A stretch of DNA of 64,000 nt from JAUMBM01 sp964441755 (GTDB lineage Bacteria > Bacteroidota > Bacteroidia > Chitinophagales > Saprospiraceae), in NCBI GenBank assembly GCA_964441755.1, contig CAYTVG010000001.1:186001-250000 (forward strand). The letters run 5' to 3'. The first letter of the stretch is position 1. Each line of letters starts with the position of its first letter. Below are positions 41,002 to 49,450 of this stretch, piece by piece. The translations under genes were made by a program, and so were the position numbers. A model generated the notes under the pieces. That model did not search any database and was not told the DNA's origin. It saw only the letters and a list, made by a program, of their open reading frames with translations.

Positions 41002-43398
41002 TTATTGTATGACCAGTTTACCCGTCACCAGAGCATTCTGCCCGCTCAGGCGATAGGAATAGACGCCCGCAGAGAGTTGATTCCTGTCGATGCTAAGCTG
41101 CCCGTTGCGAATGTCGTGGTACTGACGAACCAAGCGGGCGTTGGCATCGAAGATTTCCACCCGATAAGGATGACCGGCAGGATTAGGAAACTGCAGCAAT
41201 GTAGTCGTGCCGAACGGATTGGGGCTTATGGTTACAGGCAGTTGCCTGAGACCCGGCTCGTTGGTACTATTGACGATGCGCTCGGCACAGCCTTCTTCGA
41301 TGACAACCACCGTTTTTTCCTGACGCTCGTTGACGATGTCTATGGCTTCGGCCAGACACACAAAGTCAGAACTCATGTCTGAGAAAAAGATGCGGCACAG
41401 CGGCTGAAAATCAGGGGATCTGTTAATCATAGAATCCTGATAGCTAATACCAAGTACAATGCTGTCGGCCATACTGATACGCGGAGCAATTGGATACAAT
41501 TGAGGGTCAACCAAGCTCATCACATCGGCCAGGGCTACGCCACTGGTACGAAGTTGCCAGGCATTGATGCGTGACGAAGGATTTTTGATGCCAATGTCGA
41601 GCCAGCCTTCTTCAAAATTCACCTCCTGAAGGGTGAGCGTCACCGTATCCAGATAATTGGTAAGGCCGCCGGGGAAATTGCAATGGTCATGGGCGCCCTC
41701 GCCAGGGTGGTTGTGAATGGCGCCAAAATTCACGCAACTGCTCAGTAATGAAGCATCATAGACAGACAAACGTCCATCGGCATTGAGATCATTGCAGGCG
41801 GTCACATCTGTACTGCCGGCAATGATTGCATCAACGTATTCGGTTGCGTCGGTGAGTTCCTGGCTGCCATTTTCGTTGAGATCACCCCGCAGCGCACTGC
41901 CTCCGCATACGCCCTGACAGTCCGTAACGAGTGAGCCATACAACTGTCCCGCACAATCCTGATAAGGAGGGCAGGTGGGATCGGTAGTGACCACCAGTTG
42001 TCCGGAACTACGATTAATATTGATACACACCTGTGCCCAGTTGTTGATGGTATCCATTTCCAGCTGGCCGAGTGCATCGGGCGCATTGTCCCAGTTGACA
42101 CGGGTAACAAAAGTATAGTCACCGTCGGCTATGTCTGTCACATCTATCCACTGGCAACTCAGGCCAGCCCAATACTCGTCATAGCAACCTGCAGATATGC
42201 CCATATAACCGCATCCATAGCGGGAACTACCCCACATGCAGCCAAGATCAAGTACGCAGAAACCATTTTTGAAGCCTGCCGGCAGGCGCTCTCCTGTACT
42301 GCTGAAGAGAATATACTCTGCATAGCCATCGTAGTGAAAATGGCTGTGGCAGTTATTCCAGGTAAACTGGCTATTGTTGAAAGAGGGCTGACCGATGACA
42401 TAGTCTTTTTCGCCTATGTTGTCTATGCGTGTGGAAAATCTGACGACATCACGCATGCCATAGCCGCGCATACAGCCTTCTTCAATGAGACAGGGGTCAA
42501 CGGAATTGATTACGCCCTGTTGCAAGCTGTTGATGAGTACATCCTGGCGCATGACCAAATCGGGACCTGCCGGACAATCCGGATGGCTCTGCGGCAGGCA
42601 GGAGCCATCATCAACGGTCGCCAGCGGGTTGAAATTGCAGGAATTGGGATCTGTACAACCAGTTATCGGTCCCAGATACGTGAGCTCCCAGGTGATGGAA
42701 TCGCCGCATGTATTTACATTATCACCTATGCGTATAAGATAGGTTGTTCCGGCAGCAAACCAGCCCTCGACCTGTGCCTGAGGAGCACAGCCATTGCTGT
42801 CGTCATCGAAAAATACGGTGCCGGCATTGTCTTCTGCCGTACTGTTGGCACCACAATTTTCATACACCCATATTTTAGTATCACAGTCGGACAGCCCACA
42901 GGTAGTTATGAGATAGGTACCCACCGAATCCGGCGTAAAGGCATACCAGTGATTATCGAAAGAGGTAGTATACTGGCCCAAGCCTACCGCAGTGGCTGTT
43001 TCGCAGGATTGCCCCGAACTACATCCCGCAAATACCTGGTGGCGGAATGTATAATTGGGATCATTGGCCAAGGTATCGCCCTCATAGGTAATTACGAGAT
43101 AACCTGCGCCCAGCAGGCCGTCACCGTATGTATCCGATACTTCAATGACAATACAGGCGGAGTCCGGTACACAAACCTGCGACTGATACAGCTGGTTGTT
43201 GGCATAGGTGTTGGGTGCTATACTGCCATACACCTGCCCGGTGATAAGATTTCTAACCTGCCACGAAATTTCATAGCCGTAGCCATCTGTCCGAATAGAC
43301 AAGACAACAGAATGCTGACCCGGGGGGCAGGGTGGTTGTGCAACAGCTGTTATAGCTGAGCCAAGCATCAACAAGCAACAAAGTATGAATAGCCTCAT
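41002..43398 (-). CDS. T9SS-secreted lysyl-oxidase-like copper amine oxidase
   Basis: 798-residue secreted protein. Order: signal peptide (MRLFILCCLLMLGSAITAVAQ), beta-rich N-terminal domain, a 'GCTDPNSCNFNPLATVDDGSC' Cys loop (~248-267, common in Bacteroidota exoproteins), a lysyl oxidase domain (~280-465), a dockerin-like pair of Ca-binding repeats (GDLNENGSQELTDATE and NDLNADGRLSVYDAS, ~505-553) and a C-terminal type IX sorting domain (SPNPFGTTTLLQF ... GKLVIQ). The lysyl oxidase copper site CHSHFH (His351, 353, 355) is present, with Lys377 (GFKNGFC) and a tyrosine of GCYDEYW (Tyr406/409) as candidates for the lysine tyrosylquinone cofactor, followed by CQWIDVTDI. It may oxidise lysine side chains of extracellular protein; substrate unknown. 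Confidence 0.85.
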   Translation of the reverse strand: MRLFILCCLLMLGSAITAVAQPPCPPGQHSVVLSIRTDGYGYEISWQVRNLITGQVYGSIAPNTYANNQLYQSQVCVPDSACIVIEVSDTYGDGLLGAGYLVITYEGDTLANDPNYTFRHQVFAGCSSGQSCETATAVGLGQYTTSFDNHWYAFTPDSVGTYLITTCGLSDCDTKIWVYENCGANSTAEDNAGTVFFDDDSNGCAPQAQVEGWFAAGTTYLIRIGDNVNTCGDSITWELTYLGPITGCTDPNSCNFNPLATVDDGSCLPQSHPDCPAGPDLVMRQDVLINSLQQGVINSVDPCLIEEGCMRGYGMRDVVRFSTRIDNIGEKDYVIGQPSFNNSQFTWNNCHSHFHYDGYAEYILFSSTGERLPAGFKNGFCVLDLGCMWGSSRYGCGYMGISAGCYDEYWAGLSCQWIDVTDIADGDYTFVTRVNWDNAPDALGQLEMDTINNWAQVCININRSSGQLVVTTDPTCPPYQDCAGQLYGSLVTDCQGVCGGSALRGDLNENGSQELTDATEYVDAIIAGSTDVTACNDLNADGRLSVYDASLLSSCVNFGAIHNHPGEGAHDHCNFPGGLTNYLDTVTLTLQEVNFEEGWLDIGIKNPSSRINAWQLRTSGVALADVMSLVDPQLYPIAPRISMADSIVLGISYQDSMINRSPDFQPLCRIFFSDMSSDFVCLAEAIDIVNERQEKTVVVIEEGCAERIVNSTNEPGLRQLPVTISPNPFGTTTLLQFPNPAGHPYRVEIFDANARLVRQYHDIRNGQLSIDRNQLSAGVYSYRLSGQNALVTGKLVIQ

Positions 43399-43700
43399 AA
43401 ATAAATAAATTACAATGTGTAATGATTTGAAATATTCAATTGTCAAAAAAACTTGGTCTCGATTTTTTGGATATCAGCGCGTAAACGAATTAGCCGATTG
43501 CCCCGTTTGGGGTATGCAAGGCGTACTGAGGCAGGCAGTTTTATCTGATAACTCCCGTACAATACCAAAAGACAAACAATAATACGGCTTTTAGCAGTAA
43601 GTAGACATAAGCTATTCTGTAAAACGGGAAGATAGTAGGCCAAATGACCCTATTTTGCAACCTGATGAAATACTTGCACATAGTAAATAAGCAGCCTTAT
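43399..43700. other. 302-nt divergent intergenic region
   Basis: Lies between the divergent lysyl-oxidase-like and M14 carboxypeptidase genes. AT-rich near 43400-43440 and must hold both promoters, but I see no clean TAnnTTTG box, no repeat and no coding frame with support. Confidence 0.4.
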
Positions 43701-46121
43701 ATGATAAAACCAATGTTAATGTTATTTGTGTGGTTGATGCTATCGCCCTGGCTTTTGGCAAACCTCCATGCTCAGGTAGTACAAGAGCACTACCAGCGTG
43801 TACGAATAGACCTGCGCAGCAGGAGTATAGCAGAAGTAGCTGCACTGGGACTGGAGGCAGACCATGGCCAGTATATGCCCGGGCGATTCCTGCTCAATGA
43901 CTACAGCGATCGGGAACTGCAACTACTGCAGGCGGCAGGCTTTTCCTATGAGATTGTGATTCCCGATGTACAGGCCTATTATCAGGATTCCACACGTACA
44001 ACAGCCGCTACCCGCACAACGGGGAACTGCCCGCCAGCAGATCAACCTGAATCCAGACAGAACTATCCGGTACCTGCTAATTTTGAACTCGGCAGCATGG
44101 CAGGTTTTTATACCTATCAGGAAATGCTATCCATTTTTGAACAGATGCACGCCCGCTTCCCCGACCTGATTAGCACTGCTACCCCACTGCCCGGAGGAAA
44201 TTCCGTAGAAGGAAGGCCGATCTACTGGCTCAAAATTACCCGTGAACCAGCAGCCGATGATGGCAACAAGCCCAAAATCCTGTATACGTCCCTGCATCAC
44301 GCCAGGGAACCCAATAGTCTCAGCCAGTTGATTTACTTCATGTGGTATTTACTGGAAAATTATGAATCAAATCCTGAGATCAACTACCTGCTCAATAATA
44401 CTGCTCTTTACTTTGTGCCTTGTGTGAACCCCGACGGCTACCTGTACAATCAGGTGAATTTCCCGCAGGGTGGCGGGCTGTGGCGGAAAAATCGCCGCCC
44501 TAACGGAGATGGCTCTATGGGCGTTGACCTCAACAGAAATTACAGCTATGCTTGGGGGCATGATAATATCGGTTCTTCGCTCAATCCTGCCTCGGAAGTC
44601 TATCGGGGAATGGAGCCTTTTTCGGAACCTGAGACCCGGGCGCTGCGGGACTTCTGTCTGCAGCATCAGTTTCGGGTCGCACTCAATCATCACACCTTTG
44701 GCAATCTGCTGGTTTTCCCTTGGGGCTATTCAGACTCCCCAACAGACAATGAGGCCACTTTCACTAATTTGGGCAGAGCGTTGACGTTTGACAATCAGTT
44801 TGTCTCCGGCACGGGTACGGAAACAGTGGGCTATGTGGTCAATGGTGGATCTGACGACTGGATGTACGGACAGGTACAAATATACAGCATGACGGCCGAG
44901 GTGGGTACGGGCGAAGAGGGATTCTGGCCGGCACCCTCGAGTATCATACCTAACAGCCAGCGGTGTATGTGGATGAATCTGGCGGCTGCGCATGCTGTTC
45001 ACAATTTTGGCCTGGCAAAAGCACAGGGGGATACCTACTGGACACCGGCAACCTCCGTCCAGGAAGTAGCTGTGGAACGGCATGGATTTTCCGGCGGTAC
45101 ATTTAGCATTTCATTCACGCCACTACAACCTTCACTGGTGAGTGTCAGTCCGGCTTCACTGCAGCTGCAGTTAAATACTAACGAGCTAGTTGATACCAGC
45201 TTTGCCATCACGCTCTCTCCCGGCCTGGTATCCGGTCAGCAACTATCATTTCTACTGCGTATTGATAATGGTCACTTTGTGCGCACAGATACTGTTTGGA
45301 GAAGTTTTCTGGATATTGCAGACCCCGTTTATTCCAATGCCATGAATACAGCCGGCGATTGGTCTTCGGCAGCCAATGCCTGGGGACTGACTACCGCCCG
45401 GTATTTTTCGCCGCCCAGCAGCCTGACCGATTCCCCACAGGGTCCTTACGCCAACAACAACTATAGTACGGCTGCGCAACAGTCCCCTACAACCATCGGG
45501 CCGGCGGAAAAAATAATTCTCTTTTTCAGGGCTAGTTGGGACATAGAAACTTACTATGATTATGCCCAGGTACAACTCAGTGTGAATAGCGGACCCTTTA
45601 TCCCGCTCTGTGGCAAGTATACGCGTCCGGGTTCAATATTTCAGGGTGTTGATGAACCAGTATACGACGGCGTTCAGCAAGACTGGGTGCTGGAGGAAAT
45701 CGATCTCAGCGCATACGTTACCGCCGGCGATGCCATAAGGTTTCGGTTTGCATTAGGTGCAGACGCCTTTCAAAACGGAGACGGTTTCTTTGTAGATGAT
45801 TTGGCCTTGTATGTACTGAGTCCTGATTCGACGGTCAATATACAAGCACTTGATGCAGCAGACTTCCGTATGCAGGTGTCACCTAATCCTGCCGGAGAGA
45901 CGATTCAGATTGAAGTAGACGGCTTCACAGAAACTTGTGAAGCCCTGATAACCCTCTACAATGCCAATGGAGTGTTGGTACAGGAACAGACGAAAAAAAT
46001 ATTTTCAGGAAAAAATAATATTTATTTCAATGCTGAAAATTTATCCAATGGTTTGTATACCATTCGATTGAGAACCAAGGAAGGCCACGAGATGAGCGTA
46101 AAAGTCGTTGTAAATAAATAA
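43701..46121 (+). CDS. T9SS-secreted M14 zinc carboxypeptidase
   Basis: 806-residue exported carboxypeptidase. After the signal peptide (MLMLFVWLMLSPWLLANLHAQ) and an N-terminal ~110 residues resembling a pro-region, the M14 catalytic domain spans ~130-440: zinc ligands His200 and Glu203 in LHHAREPNS and a His of ALNHHTFGN (~330), substrate-binding GVDLNRNYSYAW, and the catalytic Glu in TAEVGTGEEGFWP. Residues ~450-720 are beta-sandwich modules, and the end (SPNPAGETIQIEV ... LYTIRLRTKEG ... VVVNK) is a type IX sorting domain. It should be exported across the outer membrane and trim C-terminal residues. The ATG at 43701 begins the signal peptide; upstream in-frame ATGs are less likely. The 61 nt before the tRNA gene contain no clear terminator. 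Confidence 0.9.
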   Translation: MIKPMLMLFVWLMLSPWLLANLHAQVVQEHYQRVRIDLRSRSIAEVAALGLEADHGQYMPGRFLLNDYSDRELQLLQAAGFSYEIVIPDVQAYYQDSTRTTAATRTTGNCPPADQPESRQNYPVPANFELGSMAGFYTYQEMLSIFEQMHARFPDLISTATPLPGGNSVEGRPIYWLKITREPAADDGNKPKILYTSLHHAREPNSLSQLIYFMWYLLENYESNPEINYLLNNTALYFVPCVNPDGYLYNQVNFPQGGGLWRKNRRPNGDGSMGVDLNRNYSYAWGHDNIGSSLNPASEVYRGMEPFSEPETRALRDFCLQHQFRVALNHHTFGNLLVFPWGYSDSPTDNEATFTNLGRALTFDNQFVSGTGTETVGYVVNGGSDDWMYGQVQIYSMTAEVGTGEEGFWPAPSSIIPNSQRCMWMNLAAAHAVHNFGLAKAQGDTYWTPATSVQEVAVERHGFSGGTFSISFTPLQPSLVSVSPASLQLQLNTNELVDTSFAITLSPGLVSGQQLSFLLRIDNGHFVRTDTVWRSFLDIADPVYSNAMNTAGDWSSAANAWGLTTARYFSPPSSLTDSPQGPYANNNYSTAAQQSPTTIGPAEKIILFFRASWDIETYYDYAQVQLSVNSGPFIPLCGKYTRPGSIFQGVDEPVYDGVQQDWVLEEIDLSAYVTAGDAIRFRFALGADAFQNGDGFFVDDLALYVLSPDSTVNIQALDAADFRMQVSPNPAGETIQIEVDGFTETCEALITLYNANGVLVQEQTKKIFSGKNNIYFNAENLSNGLYTIRLRTKEGHEMSVKVVVNK

Positions 46122-46137
46122 AATTCAGCAATACCCC

Positions 46138-46168
46138 TTGCGCGATGTTATATAATGCTGTACTTTTG
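46138..46168 (+). promoter_or_regulatory. Promoter of the initiator tRNA gene
   Basis: TTG at 46138-46140, 20-nt spacer, TACTTTTG at 46161-46168: a good Bacteroidota -33/-7 pair, with the -7 box 14 nt before the tRNA 5' end. A 9-bp inverted repeat CGCGATGTT/AACATCGCG (46141-46149, 46178-46186) surrounds the -7 box. Confidence 0.75.
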
Positions 46169-46182
46169 TACTCGCTAAACAT

Positions 46183-46258
46183 CGCGGAGTAGAGCAGTTG
46201 GTAGCTCGTCGGGCTCATAACCCGGAGGCCGCAGGTTCAAGTCCTGCCTCCGCCACCA
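46183..46258 (+). tRNA. Initiator tRNA-fMet (CAU)
   Basis: 76 nt with encoded CCA (46256-46258). Anticodon CAT at 46216-46218 in loop CTCATAA. Initiator hallmarks are present: no Watson-Crick pair at 1:72 (C1 and C72), A11-T24 in the D stem, and three G-C pairs GGG/CCC closing the anticodon stem. All other stems pair (acceptor GCGGAG/CTCCGC, D GAGC/GCTC, T GCAGG/CCTGC). C1 with C72 is unusual; the common bacterial mismatch is C1 with A72. A promoter lies upstream and a terminator directly downstream, so it is a single-gene unit. Confidence 0.95.
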
Positions 46259-46261
46259 AGT

Positions 46262-46300
46262 AAGAGCAAGTTGATCAAGATCAGCTTGCTCTTTTTCTTT
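46262..46300 (+). terminator. Terminator of the initiator tRNA gene
   Basis: AAGAGCAAGTTGATC (46262-46276) pairs with GATCAGCTTGCTCTT (46279-46293) except one wobble, followed by TTTCTTT. Only three bases separate it from the CCA end. Confidence 0.85.
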
Positions 46301-46496
46301 TTGTGATTGTTTGGGTAGATACGTGCAACTACCCATCCCCCCCTGGCAAAAATGCGCCTGTCATTTTCGTGTTTAACACGAAATGGTTTTTTCCGGGGTA
46401 TTACCTTCCTTTGATCATGCAGCAGCGTCCACGCTTTTTCCAAAATGCGCAAAATCATCTTTAGTGGAAAACCCGTATACAGGCTCAGATAGCTGC

Positions 46497-47060
46497 TTAT
46501 GTATCCTCACGCCAATCCCAAAGAACAATCGACCAATCGGCTTGTCCGTAGGAGAATCTATCGATCTCTGTAAAGCCGGCTTTAAGGTGTGCCCGCAATG
46601 ATGGTTGGTTGCGCAGATCTATGTCGGTGAGGCAGTACGAATATTTTTTGCACAGTAGCTGTCGGTAGTGGTGGTACAAGCTCGGGGCGAGTCCCCTTCC
46701 CCGATAGCCGCCAGCGATGCATAGCTGTCCCACAACCAGATAGTTGACCTCGCTAAGGAGCGTTTCCTGATATGCGAGTGTATCTATCTGATCAAATAAG
46801 GCTGCCAGCAGCGGGTGTTGCACAGCTGTTTCGCGGGTAGTGGCGAGCGCATAACCGATGACTCGATCCTGTTCGACTGCAATAACAGAGGGTTCGGATT
46901 CATGCATTTTTTCGAGAAAGTCAAGAGTATAAAGGGCTGTTACGAAACCCTCCGACAGACCTTGGGCAGTGGAAGACAGTTGTGAAAGGTGGTTGGCTTC
47001 TTGCAGCGCTTTGATTTGCTGCAATTCATTCTGCGAAGTCACGCGCTTAAAAGATATCAT
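46497..47060 (-). CDS. GNAT family N-acetyltransferase
   Basis: 187-residue protein with the GNAT fold; the acetyl-CoA pyrophosphate loop is VGQLCIAGGYRGRGLAPSLY (Q/R-x-x-G-x-G/A form GYRGRG). The end matches GNAT motif B (NQPSLRAHLKAGFTEIDRF). No signal peptide, no second domain. Substrate unknown; the family acetylates small amines, antibiotics or proteins. It converges with the tRNA gene, and 200 nt between them hold only the tRNA terminator and a second imperfect inverted repeat (46360-46385). Confidence 0.85.
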   Translation of the reverse strand: MISFKRVTSQNELQQIKALQEANHLSQLSSTAQGLSEGFVTALYTLDFLEKMHESEPSVIAVEQDRVIGYALATTRETAVQHPLLAALFDQIDTLAYQETLLSEVNYLVVGQLCIAGGYRGRGLAPSLYHHYRQLLCKKYSYCLTDIDLRNQPSLRAHLKAGFTEIDRFSYGQADWSIVLWDWREDT

Positions 47061-47162
47061 GAATCATCATTTTTGCTGCTAGGTGCGGTAATCGAAAGTA
47101 CAAGGTAATCGGGAGAGGTATACGGATTACATGCACCGCACATAGGTATTCCAAAGAACGGT

Positions 47163-47170
47163 TATCTTTG
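47163..47170 (+). promoter_or_regulatory. -7 promoter element upstream of the MoxR-type ATPase
   Basis: TATCTTTG matches TAnnTTTG 40 nt before the start codon at 47211; no clear -33 TTG at the expected distance. Confidence 0.4.
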
Positions 47171-47210
47171 TGGAGACAGGAAGCATTGTGTCCGGATTTT
47201 TAAACAAACT

Positions 47211-48296
47211 ATGCAGCAGCAGCCTACGATACTCAGACCCCATGCGGAGGTAGCCTACGAAAGTGAACTTGCTGTCTTGGCAGCGACGGACACGCGTTTC
47301 AGGCCGGAAGGCTGGCGGTTGTCCCCTTGGGCGGTAGTTACCTACCTGATGGGCGGAACATTGGAAGATGGCACTGTCATCAGCACCAAGTACTTTGGTG
47401 ACCGAAGGCTGATAGAAGTCGCAGTGGCTACCTTGGTGACAGACCGGGCATTGCTGTTAATTGGCATACCGGGTACAGCAAAAACGTGGGTGAGTGAGCA
47501 TCTGGCGGCAGCTATAAGCGGACAGTCAACTTTGCTGGTACAGGGTACGGCCGGGCTTACAGAGGAAGCTCTGCGCTACGGTTGGAATTATGCCCGCCTG
47601 CTGGCGGAAGGCCCTTCGGAAAAGGGCATTACGCCCAGTCCCATCATGAAAGCTATGGCAGAGGGTAAGATAGCCCGCATAGAGGAACTAACGCGTATGC
47701 CGGCCGATGTACAGGACGCACTTATCACCCTCCTTTCCGAAAAAACGCTTCCGGTTCCTGAGCTCAACACAGAAGTACAAGCCCGGCGAGGCTTCAATGT
47801 AATAGCAACCGCCAACGACCGCGATAAGGGCGTCAATGAGTTGTCAAGCGCGCTTCGGCGGCGCTTCAACACGGTTGTTATGCCGCTGCCAGCTACCTTG
47901 GAAGAAGAGGTACAAATTGTGAGTGCACGTACCCAGGTACTCGATCCAGGCCTCGGGCCGCTGGCCACCCGGGTGGCCAGCGAAGAAATCTACAGACTGG
48001 TGACCATCTTTCGGGAGTTGCGTTCGGGCAAAACAGAAGACGGGCGCAGCAGGCTAAAATCTCCTTCCAGTACGCTCAGTACAGCAGAGGCCATTTCGGT
48101 AATCAACAGCGGCCTTGCACTGGCAGCACACTTTGGCGACGGAAACCTGCGGGCAGCCGATCTGGCATCCAGCCTTCGGGGAGCTATTATTAAAGACCAG
48201 TCGCAAGATGAGTCCGTATGGAAAGAGTATCTCGAAAACATCGTTAAACAGCGAAAAGGCTGGGGAGATCTCTATGAGGCTTGTCAGGGCGTTTGA
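47211..48296 (+). CDS. MoxR-type AAA+ ATPase (DUF5682/VWA-associated subgroup)
   Basis: 361-residue AAA+ ATPase. Walker A GIPGTAKT (85-92), Walker B-like KIARIEELTR (153-162), sensor 1 VIATANDRD and an arginine-finger region SSALRRRFN. The opening WRLSPWAVVTYLMGGTLEDGTVISTKYFGDRRLIEVAVATL (key residues S-P-x-A-V, Y-L-x-G-G, K-Y-F-G) and the LLVQGTAGLTEEALRYGWNYARLL segment are those of the MoxR-like ATPases normally encoded with a VWA protein, a DUF5682 and SWIM zinc-finger proteins. Here no such partner lies on either side. Such ATPases act as unfoldase/chaperones for metal-ion or cofactor insertion; the task of this one is not known. Confidence 0.85.
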   Translation: MQQQPTILRPHAEVAYESELAVLAATDTRFRPEGWRLSPWAVVTYLMGGTLEDGTVISTKYFGDRRLIEVAVATLVTDRALLLIGIPGTAKTWVSEHLAAAISGQSTLLVQGTAGLTEEALRYGWNYARLLAEGPSEKGITPSPIMKAMAEGKIARIEELTRMPADVQDALITLLSEKTLPVPELNTEVQARRGFNVIATANDRDKGVNELSSALRRRFNTVVMPLPATLEEEVQIVSARTQVLDPGLGPLATRVASEEIYRLVTIFRELRSGKTEDGRSRLKSPSSTLSTAEAISVINSGLALAAHFGDGNLRAADLASSLRGAIIKDQSQDESVWKEYLENIVKQRKGWGDLYEACQGV

Positions 48297-48485
48297 GTGA
48301 TGCATGGACTTCCACCGGGCGGGCGTCTTCGCAAGTTACTTCCGCTGCGGATACACAATTACGAGCCGCTCACAAGTGTTTCTTGTGTTGCAGTTTTGTC
48401 TGAGCAGCGTAATTATTCACCCTACAGTTGCGTATAAGTAAAATTTCGTGCTACAAAAAAGGGTTTCATTAAATCACCAGGGTAG

Positions 48486-49313
48486 ATGAATACATTCCGG
48501 CAACTTTTTTATGTAGATAAGCCATTGATTGCCATGATACATATACCGGCTTTGCCGGGCAGTCCTGCCTATACAGGGAAAAGGATTATTGAGGTGGCAG
48601 TGGCAGAAGCTAAGATGTATCGCGAAATGGGTGTAGATGGTCTGTTGTTGGAGAATATGCACGACACGCCCTATCTGCGGCGTTCGGCAGGACCGGAGAC
48701 CATTGCCTGGATGACGGCCGTATCGTTGGCTGTAAAGCAGGAGGTAGGCAGTATGAGTTGTGGAATACAGATTTTGGCAGGAGCCAATAAAGCAGCTTTG
48801 GCCGTTGCACAAGCTGCCGGCTTGCAGTACATCAGAGCGGAAGGCTTTGTATATGGTCACGTTGCTGATGAAGGGTGGATGGATGCTGACGCGGGTGAGT
48901 TGCTCCGTTATCGGCGCCAGATTGATGCCGATGATATTCTCGTACTGACCGATATAAAAAAGAAGCACAGTGCGCATAGTGTTACGGCTGATGTAAGCCT
49001 GGCAGAGACAGCTCAGGCGGCTGCTTTTTTTCGCAGTGACGGGCTGATTGTGACAGGTCAGGCGACCGGAGCAGCTACAAATGTGTCAGATGTCAGGGCT
49101 GTCAGGCAAGCCTGTCCTGGCTTGCCTGTGTTAGTTGGTTCGGGTGTAGATCCTGATAATGTGCCGCATTTACTGCCTTACTGTGATGCGCTGATTGTAG
49201 GATCCTATTGCAAAGTGGATGGTTACTGGGCCAACCCGCTTGCTCCTGAAAGGATAGAGCGATTGGTGTCAGCGGTAGCAGACGGTCGCCGATTTTTGGC
49301 GGCCGGCAGTTGA
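48486..49313 (+). CDS. BtpA/SgcQ family protein
   Basis: 275-residue TIM-barrel protein of the BtpA family, named after a photosystem I biogenesis factor in cyanobacteria and including E. coli SgcQ. The typical motifs appear: PLIAMIHIPALPGSP at the start, GVDGLLLENMHDTPY, GIQILAGANKAA, YIRAEGFVYGHVADEG, and VLVGSGVDPDN and DALIVGSYCKVDG. Catalytic activity in the family is not established. The 189 nt before it contain no recognised element. It converges with parC. Outside photosynthetic organisms the role of the family is unknown. Confidence 0.88.
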   Translation: MNTFRQLFYVDKPLIAMIHIPALPGSPAYTGKRIIEVAVAEAKMYREMGVDGLLLENMHDTPYLRRSAGPETIAWMTAVSLAVKQEVGSMSCGIQILAGANKAALAVAQAAGLQYIRAEGFVYGHVADEGWMDADAGELLRYRRQIDADDILVLTDIKKKHSAHSVTADVSLAETAQAAAFFRSDGLIVTGQATGAATNVSDVRAVRQACPGLPVLVGSGVDPDNVPHLLPYCDALIVGSYCKVDGYWANPLAPERIERLVSAVADGRRFLAAGS

Positions 49314-49450
49314 TCGTTATTGCAGCTGTTGACGGGGGCTGATAAATATAGGTTCAGAGGGCTATACTTGAGGCGATCAAAGCTGGCTGCAGTCCTGCGA
49401 CGATTGAAAAAGAAAGTACTGGCAAGGAGACAAACAGACTTACAGAGAAG

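Noticed and set aside
41998..43359. 453-codon open frame on the plus strand
   Set aside because: It runs antisense through the lysyl-oxidase-like gene. Its predicted protein has no family marks, while the minus-strand protein has signal peptide, domains and sorting tail.
46360..46385. Inverted repeat CATTTTCGTG/CACGAAATG downstream of the tRNA as a second terminator or att site
   Set aside because: Imperfect and not followed by T residues; no integrase or duplicated tRNA end supports an attachment site.
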